Shown here: piece by piece, positions 22,726 through 30,600 of the stretch
How positions within the stretch are numbered: the first letter of the stretch is position 1
How the letters are laid out: every line of letters starts with the position of its first letter
NCBI GenBank assembly: GCA_023422775.1
Contig: JAFAGM010000076.1
Coordinates: 40,322 to 104,321 of the forward strand
DNA length: 64,000 bases
Direction of reading: 5' to 3'
Source of the DNA: Pseudomonadota bacterium
Lineage (GTDB): Bacteria > Pseudomonadota > Alphaproteobacteria > Rhizobiales > Xanthobacteraceae
Notes under the pieces: model-generated
What the model saw: the letters and a program-made list of their open reading frames with translations, nothing else
Told to the model about the DNA's origin: nothing
The model's database searches: none
Position numbers and translations under genes: made by a program

Positions 22726-23982
22726 ATGTCGAATACTTCCAGGAACGCACCGCCGGACCAGCACGCCCCGCTCCCCGTCACGCCCGGCGACGTCAGGGCC
22801 GCGGCGGCGGTCATTGCCGGTTCGGTGATCGTCACCGAATGCGCCCGGAGCCGGACGCTGAGCGAGATCTGCGGCTGCAATCTCTGGCTCAAGTTCGAGA
22901 ACCTGCAGTTCACCTCGACCTTCAAGGAGCGGGGCGCGCTCAATCGCCTCACGGCGCTGTCGCCGGACGAACGGCGGCGCGGCGTGATCGCGATGTCGGC
23001 CGGCAATCACGCGCAGGGCGTGGCCTATCACGCGCACATTCTTGGCATTCCCGCCACCATCGTGATGCCGGTCGGCACGCCGATGGTGAAGATCGAGAAC
23101 ACGCGGCGTCACGGCGCCGAGGTCGTCATTTCCGGCAGCACGCTGGAGGAGGCGGCCGAGTTCGCCCGCGCGCACGGCAAGGCGCAGAACCTCACCATGA
23201 TCCATCCCTACGACGATCCCCTGATCATCGCGGGCCAGGGCACCATCGCGCCGGAAATGCTCGACGCCGTGCCGCAGCTCGACACGCTGGCGGTTCCGAT
23301 CGGCGGCGGCGGGCTGATCTCCGGCATTGCGGTTGCGGCCAGGGCAATCAGGCCGGACCTGCGCATCGTCGGCGTGCAGGCGGAGCTTTATCCTTCCATG
23401 TACAACGTCATCAAGGGCGAGCACTTGCCGATGCGCGGCGATACGCTCGCCGAAGGCATCGCGGTCAAGTCGCCGGGCAGGATCACCACCGCGATCATCA
23501 GCCGCCTCGTCGATGACATCGTCCTCGTCACCGAGGACCAGATCGAGCGCGCGGTGGCGATGCTGATCGCGATCGAGAAGACCGTGGTGGAAGGCGCAGG
23601 CGCGGCCGGCCTTGCCGCGGTGCTGGCCTCGCCCGAGCGTTTCGCGGGACGCAATGTCGGGCTCGTCCTGACCGGCGGCAACATCGACACGCGGCTGATC
23701 GCCTCGGTGCTGACCCGCGAACTCGCGCGCGAAGGGCGGCTCACTCAAATTGCCATCGACATTGTCGATCGCCCCGGCCAGTTGGCCGCCGTCTCGGCGC
23801 TACTGGCCGAAGCCGGGGCCAACATCATCGAGGTCTCGCACCAGCGGACGTTCTCGGATCTGCCCGCCAAGGGCACGCTGCTCGAAGTCGTGATCGAGAC
23901 AAGGGATCGCGCGCATCTCGACGAGGTAATGAAGCGGCTCGGCGAAGCGGGGTATACAGCGTGGTTGCCGGGTAGGCGGTAA
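22726..23982 (+). CDS. Catabolic-type threonine ammonia-lyase (threonine dehydratase) with ACT-like C-terminal domain
   Basis: A 418-residue PLP fold-type II enzyme. The PLP lysine is Lys67 in FTSTFKERGALNRL; AMSAGNHAQGVAYHA is the substrate loop; the glycine-rich phosphate clamp is IGGGGLISGIA. The C-terminal part (about 340-418) is a single ACT-like domain (IDIVDRPGQLAAVSALLAEA, GANIIEVSHQRTF). It deaminates threonine (and often serine) to 2-oxobutyrate and ammonia. One ACT-like domain and about 400 residues fit the TdcB-like/ilvA1 group rather than the 510-residue two-ACT biosynthetic IlvA. Start ATG 22726; an open frame extends far upstream but overlaps the regulator gene. Confidence 0.88.
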   Translation: MSNTSRNAPPDQHAPLPVTPGDVRAAAAVIAGSVIVTECARSRTLSEICGCNLWLKFENLQFTSTFKERGALNRLTALSPDERRRGVIAMSAGNHAQGVAYHAHILGIPATIVMPVGTPMVKIENTRRHGAEVVISGSTLEEAAEFARAHGKAQNLTMIHPYDDPLIIAGQGTIAPEMLDAVPQLDTLAVPIGGGGLISGIAVAARAIRPDLRIVGVQAELYPSMYNVIKGEHLPMRGDTLAEGIAVKSPGRITTAIISRLVDDIVLVTEDQIERAVAMLIAIEKTVVEGAGAAGLAAVLASPERFAGRNVGLVLTGGNIDTRLIASVLTRELAREGRLTQIAIDIVDRPGQLAAVSALLAEAGANIIEVSHQRTFSDLPAKGTLLEVVIETRDRAHLDEVMKRLGEAGYTAWLPGRR

Positions 23983-23989
23983 TGCCGGC

Positions 23990-24877
23990 CTAATTCACCA
24001 GCCGTACTGCGCCGATGTCGCTCACATCGTAGCCGCCGAGTTCGGCGGCGCGGTCGCGGAGAACGGACGCACGCATAAAACCGAACAACGCCTGCGGTCC
24101 CGGCATAAAGTAGTCGCGCTGGCGCATCACGAGGTCGAAGCGTTCCCACGTCACCGGCAGGAAATCGAGTCCGGCCGAGAGCGCCACCGATCGCGTGGCG
24201 ATGCCGCAATCGATGCGGCCGGCGCGTACGGCCTGTGCGATGTCGGGTCCGGTCGGGAAGGGCGGCTTCGCCAGCTTCAGGTCGTCGAGCGCGATACGCG
24301 CGCGCGCCAGCAGTGCGAGCAGCAGCAATTGCGCGCCGGCGCCTGCGGGCCGTTGCGCCATGCGTGCGCGGGAAGCTGCGATCGAGGCGATGTCGCTCAG
24401 TCCGAGCGGGTTACCCTTCGCAACGAGAATGCCCTGTTCGCGCCGCGCAAATGCGATGACCACCGCATCGTGCAATCCGGCCGCTTCCGCGACGCCATCG
24501 ACATTGGCGGTGTTGTCGTCGCCGTCGAGACGATGCAGATGGATGGCCGCAATCATCACCTCGGCATGGGTGAGCCGCCTTAAGCCTTCCTCGGATCCTT
24601 CGGGAAGGCTTGCGAGTCCCGAATTGCTCTCGCGCAGCGTCCACTCCAGCAGCGGATCGTGACTGCCGCCGACGATCGGCGGCGCGGCCACCTGCGCCAG
24701 CCTCGCACGCGCAATCAGGCCGGCTGAGACCCAGCGGTCGAGGGCTGCGCGCGGAAACAGCCAGCGCCCGGTCACCTTGCTGCAGGGAACCGCGCGCTCC
24801 GCCACCAGCTCATAGAGCTTGCGCTCGGAAAGCCGGAGGTAGTCGGCCGCCTCGTCCGTCGTGAGGAGTTCGGGCAT
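23990..24877 (-). CDS. HTH (excisionase/MerR-like) regulator fused to a periplasmic-binding-protein-like ligand domain
   Basis: A 295-residue protein from ATG 24877. Residues 1-50 are an excisionase-family helix-turn-helix (LLTTDEAADYLRLSERKLYE, then WLFPRAALDRWV). The rest is a PBP-like domain (PF12727 type): GGSHDPLLEWTLRESNSGLA, NVDGVAEAAGLHDAVVIAFA, RREQGILVAKGNPLGLSDIA, GRIDCGIATRSVALSAGLDF, FDLVMRQRDYF. No signal peptide, so the binding fold works in the cytoplasm. It is divergent from the tungstate/molybdate ABC operon, so it probably senses the oxyanion or a molybdenum-cofactor-related ligand and controls that operon. A perfect palindrome lies 9 bp from its start. Confidence 0.82.
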   Translation of the reverse strand: MPELLTTDEAADYLRLSERKLYELVAERAVPCSKVTGRWLFPRAALDRWVSAGLIARARLAQVAAPPIVGGSHDPLLEWTLRESNSGLASLPEGSEEGLRRLTHAEVMIAAIHLHRLDGDDNTANVDGVAEAAGLHDAVVIAFARREQGILVAKGNPLGLSDIASIAASRARMAQRPAGAGAQLLLLALLARARIALDDLKLAKPPFPTGPDIAQAVRAGRIDCGIATRSVALSAGLDFLPVTWERFDLVMRQRDYFMPGPQALFGFMRASVLRDRAAELGGYDVSDIGAVRLVN

Positions 24878-24885
24878 GCGCGTCA

Positions 24886-24895
24886 ATATGCATAT
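24886..24895. promoter_or_regulatory. Palindrome ATATGCATAT, candidate operator of the HTH-PBP regulator
   Basis: A perfect 10-bp palindrome in the 89-bp gap between the divergent regulator (start 24877) and the permease gene (start 24967). Position and symmetry suit autoregulation plus operon control. AT-rich palindromes of this size can arise by chance, so support is moderate. Confidence 0.35.
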
Positions 24896-24966
24896 GGATG
24901 CAGATGCTGCAGAAATTGACCATAACCGCACCACATGCGCAAGATGTCCGCGAAACGGAATTTGCG

Positions 24967-25659
24967 ATGCCGGCCGAATTATCCGCTCTTGAACTCGTGC
25001 TTAGCGGCGATCCCGCGCTGTTCGCCATTGTGCGGCTGTCGCTGGTCGTGAGCCTGTCCGCGGTGGCGCTGGCCGCGCTGATCGGTATCCCCCTCGGCGC
25101 CTGGATCGCGCTCACAAGATTTCCCGGCCGCCAGGGCACCATCGTCCTGCTCAACGCTCTCATGGGCCTGCCGCCGGTCGTCGTCGGCCTTGCGGTCTAT
25201 CTGGCGCTGTCGCGGTCGGGGCCGCTGGGGTCGTTCGGCCTGTTGTTCACGCCGCGGGCCATGATCATCGCACAGACGGTGCTGGTCGCGCCGATCATCG
25301 CCGCACTGGCGCGGCAGACCATCGAGGATCTCTGGCTCGAATACCGCGACGAACTTACCGCGATGAACCTCGGCCCGTTTGGCCGGGTCGCTGCGCTGAT
25401 CTGGGACGCGCGCTTCAGCCTGGTTACGGCGCTGCTGGCGGGCTTCGGCCGCGCGGCGGCGGAGGTCGGCGCCATCATCATCGTCGGCGGCAATATCGAC
25501 GGCTTCACCCGCACCATGACGACCGCGATTGCGCTGGAAACCTCCAAGGGCGATCTGCCGCTCGCGGTCGGCCTCGGGCTCGTGCTGATCGCAATCGTGA
25601 TCGCGATCAACGCGCTGGCCTGGACCGCACGCCGCGCCGGCGAACGACTGGCGGGGTGA
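24967..25659 (+). CDS. tupB: Tungstate/molybdate-type ABC transporter permease
   Basis: A 230-residue inner-membrane protein from ATG 24967 (MPAELSALELVLSGDPALFA); the frame is open to 24898, so the start is not certain. It has five to six membrane helices and the TupB-type EAA region around AMNLGPFGRVAALIWDARFS. Also characteristic are the segment LMGLPPVVVGLAVYLALSRS and the loop GRAAAEVGAIIIVGGNIDGF. It forms the membrane channel for the oxyanion captured by the binding proteins encoded downstream. The stop overlaps the ATPase start by 4 bp (GTGA). Confidence 0.85.
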   Translation: MPAELSALELVLSGDPALFAIVRLSLVVSLSAVALAALIGIPLGAWIALTRFPGRQGTIVLLNALMGLPPVVVGLAVYLALSRSGPLGSFGLLFTPRAMIIAQTVLVAPIIAALARQTIEDLWLEYRDELTAMNLGPFGRVAALIWDARFSLVTALLAGFGRAAAEVGAIIIVGGNIDGFTRTMTTAIALETSKGDLPLAVGLGLVLIAIVIAINALAWTARRAGERLAG

Positions 25660-26387
25660 CGACCATGCGCGCGCCTTCCGAAGAACTGCCGGTCGTATTC
25701 GATGGCGTCACGGTGACGGCAGGCCCAGTCACGATCCTCGACAATGTATCGCTCACTCTGGCGGCGGGTGCGCCGACGGTGCTGATCGGTCCCAACGGCT
25801 CGGGCAAGTCGACGCTGCTTCGCGTGGCGATGGGATTGTTGCCGCCTTCGCGCGGGCGCATCACCTGGGGCGGGCGCGAGAACGTCCCGCCGCTCAAGCG
25901 CGCGATCGTGTTTCAACGGCCGGCGATGTTGCGGCGAAGTGCCGCCGCCAATATCCACCTTGCGCTGCGTGCCGCCGGCATCCCGCGAGCCGAACACGCG
26001 CGCCGCGCGGGCGAACTGCTGGAACTGGTGGGCCTCGGGGGTCTCGCCGATCGCGCCGCGCGAAGACTGTCCGGCGGCGAGCAGCAGCGGCTGGCGCTCG
26101 CGCGGGCGCTGGCGCGCGATCCGGCGGTGCTGTTTCTCGACGAGCCCACCGCCAGCCTCGATCCCACCGCCACCAAGTCGGTGGAGGACATCATCCGCGC
26201 CGTCAGGGCGCGCAACATCAAGGTCGTGATGGCAACCCACGATCTCGGCGAGGCGCGGCGTTTGGCCGGCGACATCGTCATGCTTCACCGCGGCCGTGTC
26301 GTGGAAAGCGGCGCTGCCGCGTCGTTCCTCGATGCGCCGCAAACCACCGAGGCGAGGGCGTTCCTCGCTGGTGAATTACTGATCTGA
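25656..26387 (+). CDS. tupC: Tungstate/molybdate-type ABC transporter ATP-binding protein
   Basis: A 243-residue ABC ATPase. Walker A GPNGSGKST at about 45-53, Q-loop FQRPAMLRRSA, signature LSGGEQQRLALARAL, Walker B AVLFLDEPTASLDP and switch His in ATHDLGEARRLAG. It energises uptake with the permease just upstream. GTG start 25656 inside a GTGA overlap; ATG 25665 is an alternative three codons later. Confidence 0.88.
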   Translation: MTTMRAPSEELPVVFDGVTVTAGPVTILDNVSLTLAAGAPTVLIGPNGSGKSTLLRVAMGLLPPSRGRITWGGRENVPPLKRAIVFQRPAMLRRSAAANIHLALRAAGIPRAEHARRAGELLELVGLGGLADRAARRLSGGEQQRLALARALARDPAVLFLDEPTASLDPTATKSVEDIIRAVRARNIKVVMATHDLGEARRLAGDIVMLHRGRVVESGAAASFLDAPQTTEARAFLAGELLI

Positions 26388-26399
26388 CAGGAAATGAAA

Positions 26400-27233
26400 A
26401 TGAACATGCTCACCCGCCGCCTGCTGATCGCAGCCGCCGCAAGTCTCGCATTCGCCGGCAGCGCTATTGCACAGGATAAATCGATCGTGGTGGCCTCGAC
26501 CACCTCGACGCAGGATTCCGGCCTGTTCGGTCACATCCTGCCGATGTTCAAGGCCAAGACGGGAATCGACGTCAAGGTAGTGGCGCAAGGCACCGGCCAG
26601 GCGCTCGACACCGCGCGCCGCGGCGATGCCGACGTAGTGTTCGTCCACGCAAAACCCGCGGAGGAAAAATTCCTGTCCGAAGGCTTTGGCGTCAAGCGCT
26701 ATCCCGTCATGTACAACGACTTCATCCTGATCGGCCCGAAGAGCGATCCGGCCGGCGTCAAGGGATCGAAGGATATTGTCGCAGCGCTCGGTGCGATCAA
26801 GGCCAAGGGCGCCGACTTCATTTCGCGCGGCGACAAATCAGGCACGCACCAGGCCGAACTCAACCTATGGAAGGCCGCCGGAGTCGACATCGCCAGGAAC
26901 AAGGGCCCATGGTACAAGGAGATCGGGCAGGGCATGGGCGCGGCGCTGAACACTGCGTCGGCCTCCAACGCCTATGTGCTCGCCGATCGCGGCACCTGGC
27001 TGTCGTTCAAGAACCGCGGCGACCTCGTGATCGCGGTCGAAGGCGACAAGCGGCTGTTCAACCAGTACGGCGTCATGCTGGTGAACCCGGAGAAGCATCT
27101 GAGCGTCAAGAAGGATCTCGGCCAGCAGTTCATCGACTGGCTGGTGTCGCCGGAGGGGCAGAAGGCCATCGCCGGCTACAAGATCAACGGCGAGCAGCTG
27201 TTCTATCCCAACGCCGGCGATTCCGGCGGGTGA
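26400..27233 (+). CDS. tupA: Tungstate ABC transporter substrate-binding protein
   Basis: A 277-residue periplasmic protein. Start ATG 26400 is favoured because AGGA (26389-26392) is 7 bp away; the earlier ATG 26394 is only 1 bp from it. Signal peptide MLTRRLLIAAAASLAFAGSA to AIAQ. The TupA signature VVASTTSTQDSGLFGHILPM follows, with TGQALDTARRGDADVVFVHA and SRGDKSGTHQAELNLW. TupA-type proteins bind tungstate with very high affinity, in some species molybdate. The tail KINGEQLFYPNAGDSG is also typical. The stop overlaps, by one base, an ATG that probably once began the next gene. Confidence 0.88.
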   Translation: MNMLTRRLLIAAAASLAFAGSAIAQDKSIVVASTTSTQDSGLFGHILPMFKAKTGIDVKVVAQGTGQALDTARRGDADVVFVHAKPAEEKFLSEGFGVKRYPVMYNDFILIGPKSDPAGVKGSKDIVAALGAIKAKGADFISRGDKSGTHQAELNLWKAAGVDIARNKGPWYKEIGQGMGAALNTASASNAYVLADRGTWLSFKNRGDLVIAVEGDKRLFNQYGVMLVNPEKHLSVKKDLGQQFIDWLVSPEGQKAIAGYKINGEQLFYPNAGDSGG

Positions 27234-27273
27234 TGCGCAAGGCGTTTTCGATGCTCTCGCGGTTCTCGCGTTC

Positions 27274-28038
27274 ATGACAGGCCCGGCCATGGCGGAAGAA
27301 ACCGTACTGCTCCACGCCGCCGGCAGCCTGCGCGGCGCGTTGACCGAGGTGGCAAGGGGTTTCGAAGCCGCCGGCCTCGGCAAGGTGCAGACGAAGTTCG
27401 GTCCATCCGGCCTGCTGAAGAACGAGATCGCCGCGGGTAGTGCAGCCGAGGTGTTCGCCTCCGCCAATATGGAGCATCCGCAGGCGCTGGCGTCGGAGAA
27501 GCGCAGCGGCCCCGTGGTTCTGTTCGCGCGCAACAGGCTTTGTGCGCTGGTGCGGCCCGGTTTGGACGTAACTTCAGCATCGCTGCTCGCCCGCATGCTC
27601 GATCCCCAGGTGAAACTCGGCACCTCGACGCCGAAGGCGGACCCGTCGGGCGATTATGCGTGGGAAGTGTTTCGGCGCGCCGACAGGATCAAGGCCGGGG
27701 CTTTTGCCGCGCTCGAGAAGAAGGCGCTGCAACTCACCGGCGGGCCGTCGAGTGCGCCCGCGCCGCAGGGCCGCTCGGTCTATGGCGAAATCATCGCGAA
27801 TGGCGCCGCCGATATCTTCCTCACCTACTGCACCAATGCGCAGGCCGCAAAGCAGGAAAATTCCGCGCAGCAGGTCGTGCAACTGCCGGACGAATTGTCT
27901 GTCGGCGCCGATTACGGGCTCACCGTCGCGAACGGCGCCTCGCCTTCAGCGTACAAGCTCGCACTCTTCATCCTCTCGGCGGAGGGCCAGCGCACGCTGG
28001 CGACGCACGGCTTTGCAGCGCCGGCCCTGCCGCAATAG
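27274..28038 (+). CDS. ModA-like molybdate-binding protein, signal peptide apparently broken by a one-base frameshift
   Basis: From ATG 27274 the frame gives 254 residues (MTGPAMAEETVLLHAAGSLR) with a ModA/Wtp-like fold: LHAAGSLRGALTEVARGFEA, FGPSGLLKNEIAAGSAAEVF, MLDPQVKLGTSTPKADPSGD, VYGEIIANGAADIFLTYCTN. This start leaves no real signal peptide. In the preceding bases ATG 27233 begins MRKAF, and the 27274 frame read upstream gives DALAVLAFMTGPAMA. Adding one T to the T4 run at 27245-27248 would join them into a perfect signal peptide. So either the sequence lacks one base or the gene is a recent mutant. It is the second receptor of the TupBCA operon. Confidence 0.75.
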   Translation: MTGPAMAEETVLLHAAGSLRGALTEVARGFEAAGLGKVQTKFGPSGLLKNEIAAGSAAEVFASANMEHPQALASEKRSGPVVLFARNRLCALVRPGLDVTSASLLARMLDPQVKLGTSTPKADPSGDYAWEVFRRADRIKAGAFAALEKKALQLTGGPSSAPAPQGRSVYGEIIANGAADIFLTYCTNAQAAKQENSAQQVVQLPDELSVGADYGLTVANGASPSAYKLALFILSAEGQRTLATHGFAAPALPQ

Positions 28039-28174
28039 GGGATTCGCTTCATTCCCGCAGAACTAACTCATCGTTCATTCTCATGAACATCCGTTCAGGC
28101 TGCAGCCTTATTGTCGCATGCCGGAACGTCACCTCCACGGGGCGGTTAACTCCGCACATAAATGGAGTTCGATA

Positions 28175-28504
28175 ATGAAGAAGCTTGCTATCGCTCTTGC
28201 CGTCGGCGCGGCTGCGCTGATGGGAGGTTCCGTCGCCAACGCGGCCGATAATTCCGTGAAGGCAAAGACCTCGCCCGGTGTCACCCAATCCTCGACCGAT
28301 ATCAGCGCGCGCAAGCGCCACGGGCATTGGCGAGGACATCATCACCACCACCATCGCCACTGGGGCCACCGTCATCACCACCGGCATTATTACAACAGCT
28401 ACGGCTACGCCCCGCGTCACGGCTATTACGGCGGACCCCGCTACTACGGCGGCGGCCCCGGCATCACCTTCAGCTTCGGCAGCGGCGGTTACCGCGGCTG
28501 GTAG
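28175..28504 (+). CDS. Secreted His/Tyr/Gly-rich protein, paralogue of the 1559 gene
   Basis: A 109-residue protein from ATG 28175, GGAG at 28164-28167. Signal peptide KKLAIALAVGAAALMGGSVA to ANA. Then TDISARKRHGHWRG, a histidine-rich stretch (about 13 His in 24 residues between residues 50 and 75), and YYNSYGYAPRHGYYGGPRYY, ending GGYRGW. The TDISAR[RK] motif, the Tyr-Gly repeats and the YRGW end match the 1559-1984 product, where the His-rich part is replaced by an Ala-rich one. Metal binding by the histidines is possible but inferred. A strong terminator follows. Confidence 0.7.
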   Translation: MKKLAIALAVGAAALMGGSVANAADNSVKAKTSPGVTQSSTDISARKRHGHWRGHHHHHHRHWGHRHHHRHYYNSYGYAPRHGYYGGPRYYGGGPGITFSFGSGGYRGW

Positions 28505-28521
28505 GACGAAGCTGGCAAGAC

Positions 28522-28552
28522 AAAAGGCCCGCAGCAATGCGGGCCTTTTTTT
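28522..28552 (+). terminator. Rho-independent terminator after the His-rich protein gene
   Basis: A perfect 12-bp stem AAAAGGCCCGCA / TGCGGGCCTTTT (28522-28533 with 28538-28549), loop GCAA, T-run to 28552; 18 bp after the stop. Confidence 0.92.
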
Positions 28553-28752
28553 GTCGGCAAGTTTGTTGGCAAGGCGGTGTCGGCGCCAACGGATGCCGGC
28601 CACGCCGCAATGCGGGACGCCAGGTGGCAACGGCCGGGCCTTGATGCCGCCACGAATGGTGGCCCGGATCCTGCTTTGACAGAGTCGCGCCGACCTGATC
28701 CATTTCCCGCACCGAGAGTGTCAGACCGTCAATGCCAGTGAGGAGCCGCCCC

Positions 28753-30540
28753 ATGAAGGAACGGGAACTTCGAGACCTGATTGCAGATGTCAAGACCGGC
28801 CGATTGTCGCGGCGGCTCTTTGTCCAGCGAATGATCGCCGTCGGCTTGACGGCGCCGATGGCCGGCATGATGCTGATTCAATCAGGGGTTGCAATGGCTG
28901 CGGCCGCGTATCCTTACAAGCCGACCAAGGCCGGCGGCGGCGGTCTGCTGAAGCTGCTCTATTGGCAGGCCATCACACTGCTCAACCCGCATTTCGCCAT
29001 CGGCACCAAGGATCAGGAAGGCTCCCGGATCTTTTACGAGCCGCTGGCGGGATGGGACGGCGATGGCAATCTGGTGCCGTTCCTGGCCGCGGAAATTCCG
29101 AGCAAGGAAAACGACGGGCTCGCCGAAGACGGCCGCTCGGTGGTCTGGAAGCTGAAGCGCGGCGTCAAATGGCACGACGGGAAGCCGTTCACCGCCGACG
29201 ACGTCGTCTTCACCTGGGAGTATGCGAGGAACCCGGAGACTGCCACGGTCTCGATCGCGAGCTACAAGGACGTCAAGGTCGAGAAGATCGACGATTTCAC
29301 CGTTCGCGTCCTCTTCTCCAAGCCGACGCCGTACTGGGCCGATGCCTTTGTCGGCAACTACGGCATGATCCTGCCAAAACACATGTTTGCGGATTACGTC
29401 GGCGGCAAGTCGCGCGATGCGCCGACCAACCTGAAACCCGTCGGCACGGGCGCCTACATGTTCGTGGACTTCAAGCCGGGCGACGTGGTGCTGGCCAGGC
29501 GCAATCCTGATTACCACGTCGCCAACCGGCCGTATTTCGACACGCTGGAAGTCAAGGGCGGCGGCGACGCTGTCTCGGCCGCGCGCGCGGTGCTGCAGAC
29601 CGGCGAATATGATTACGCCTGGAACATGCAGGTGGAAGACGAAATCCTGCTCCGCCTGGAGGCGGCCGGCAAGGGCAAGGTGCACATCACGCCGAGCGGC
29701 AACGTCGAGTTCATCCAGCTCAACTCCACTGATCCATGGACCGAGGTGGATGGCGAGCGCGCCAGCGTCAAGACCAAACATCCGCTGTTCAGCGACCCGG
29801 CGGTGCGCCAGGCGGTCGGCCTCCTGATCGACCGCGCCTCGATCGAGAAGTTCATCTACGGCCGCACCGGCACCGCCACGGCGAACTTCCTCAACAACCC
29901 GGAGCGCTTCCGGTCGAAGAACACCAAATTCGAATTCAACATCGAGAAGGCCAACCAGATCCTTGAGGCGGCCGGCTGGAAGAAGGGCGCCGACGGCGTT
30001 CGCGCCAAGGACGGCAAGCCGCTCAAGTTCGTCTACCAGACCTCCATCAATGCGCCGCGTCAGAAGACCCAGGCCATCATCAAGCAGGCCTGCCAGAAGG
30101 CCGGCATCGACGTCGAACTGAAGTCGGTGGTGGGATCGGTGTTCTTCTCGTCGGACGTCGCCAATCCCGACACCTACCCGCATTTCTATTGCGACGCGCA
30201 GATGTACAACACCACCATGCCGCAGCCGGATCCGCAGTTGTTCATGAACCAGTACGTGTCGTGGCAGATCGCGAACAAGGAGAACAAGTGGCAGGGCCGC
30301 AACGTCTCCCGCTGGCAGAGCAAGGAATACGACCAGCTCTACAAGCAGGCCGAGCAGGAACTCGACGTGGTGAAGCGCGCGGCGATGTACATCAGGCTCA
30401 ACGACATGGTGGTCGGCGACAACTACATCCAGCCGATCGCCGCCCGTTCGAGGGTGGCTGCGGTGAAGGGCGGGGTGACGGCGCATTTCAGCGGCTGGGA
30501 CAACGATCTCTGGCAACTCGCAAGCTGGTACCGGGAATAG
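28753..30540 (+). CDS. Peptide/nickel-type ABC substrate-binding protein with Tat signal
   Basis: A 595-residue family-5 binding protein (SBP_bac_5). Start ATG 28753 is fixed by AGGAG (28741-28745) seven bases upstream; ATG 28732 is too early. The N terminus has a twin-arginine motif, SRRLFVQ at about residues 19-25, before a hydrophobic core and VAMAAA. Fold marks: ITLLNPHFAIGTKDQEGSRI, YEPLAGWDGDGNLVPFLAAE, KRGVKWHDGKPFTADDVVFT, KPVGTGAYMFVDFKPGDVVL. It captures an oligopeptide, opine, or similar ligand for the permease and ATPase genes that follow in order. Export already folded through Tat is less usual for this family. Confidence 0.88.
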   Translation: MKERELRDLIADVKTGRLSRRLFVQRMIAVGLTAPMAGMMLIQSGVAMAAAAYPYKPTKAGGGGLLKLLYWQAITLLNPHFAIGTKDQEGSRIFYEPLAGWDGDGNLVPFLAAEIPSKENDGLAEDGRSVVWKLKRGVKWHDGKPFTADDVVFTWEYARNPETATVSIASYKDVKVEKIDDFTVRVLFSKPTPYWADAFVGNYGMILPKHMFADYVGGKSRDAPTNLKPVGTGAYMFVDFKPGDVVLARRNPDYHVANRPYFDTLEVKGGGDAVSAARAVLQTGEYDYAWNMQVEDEILLRLEAAGKGKVHITPSGNVEFIQLNSTDPWTEVDGERASVKTKHPLFSDPAVRQAVGLLIDRASIEKFIYGRTGTATANFLNNPERFRSKNTKFEFNIEKANQILEAAGWKKGADGVRAKDGKPLKFVYQTSINAPRQKTQAIIKQACQKAGIDVELKSVVGSVFFSSDVANPDTYPHFYCDAQMYNTTMPQPDPQLFMNQYVSWQIANKENKWQGRNVSRWQSKEYDQLYKQAEQELDVVKRAAMYIRLNDMVVGDNYIQPIAARSRVAAVKGGVTAHFSGWDNDLWQLASWYRE

Positions 30541-30600
30541 CGAGGCCGGACGCGGGATCGGTGATGCGGAACGACTGAACCGGCGATAGCGGGACCAACG

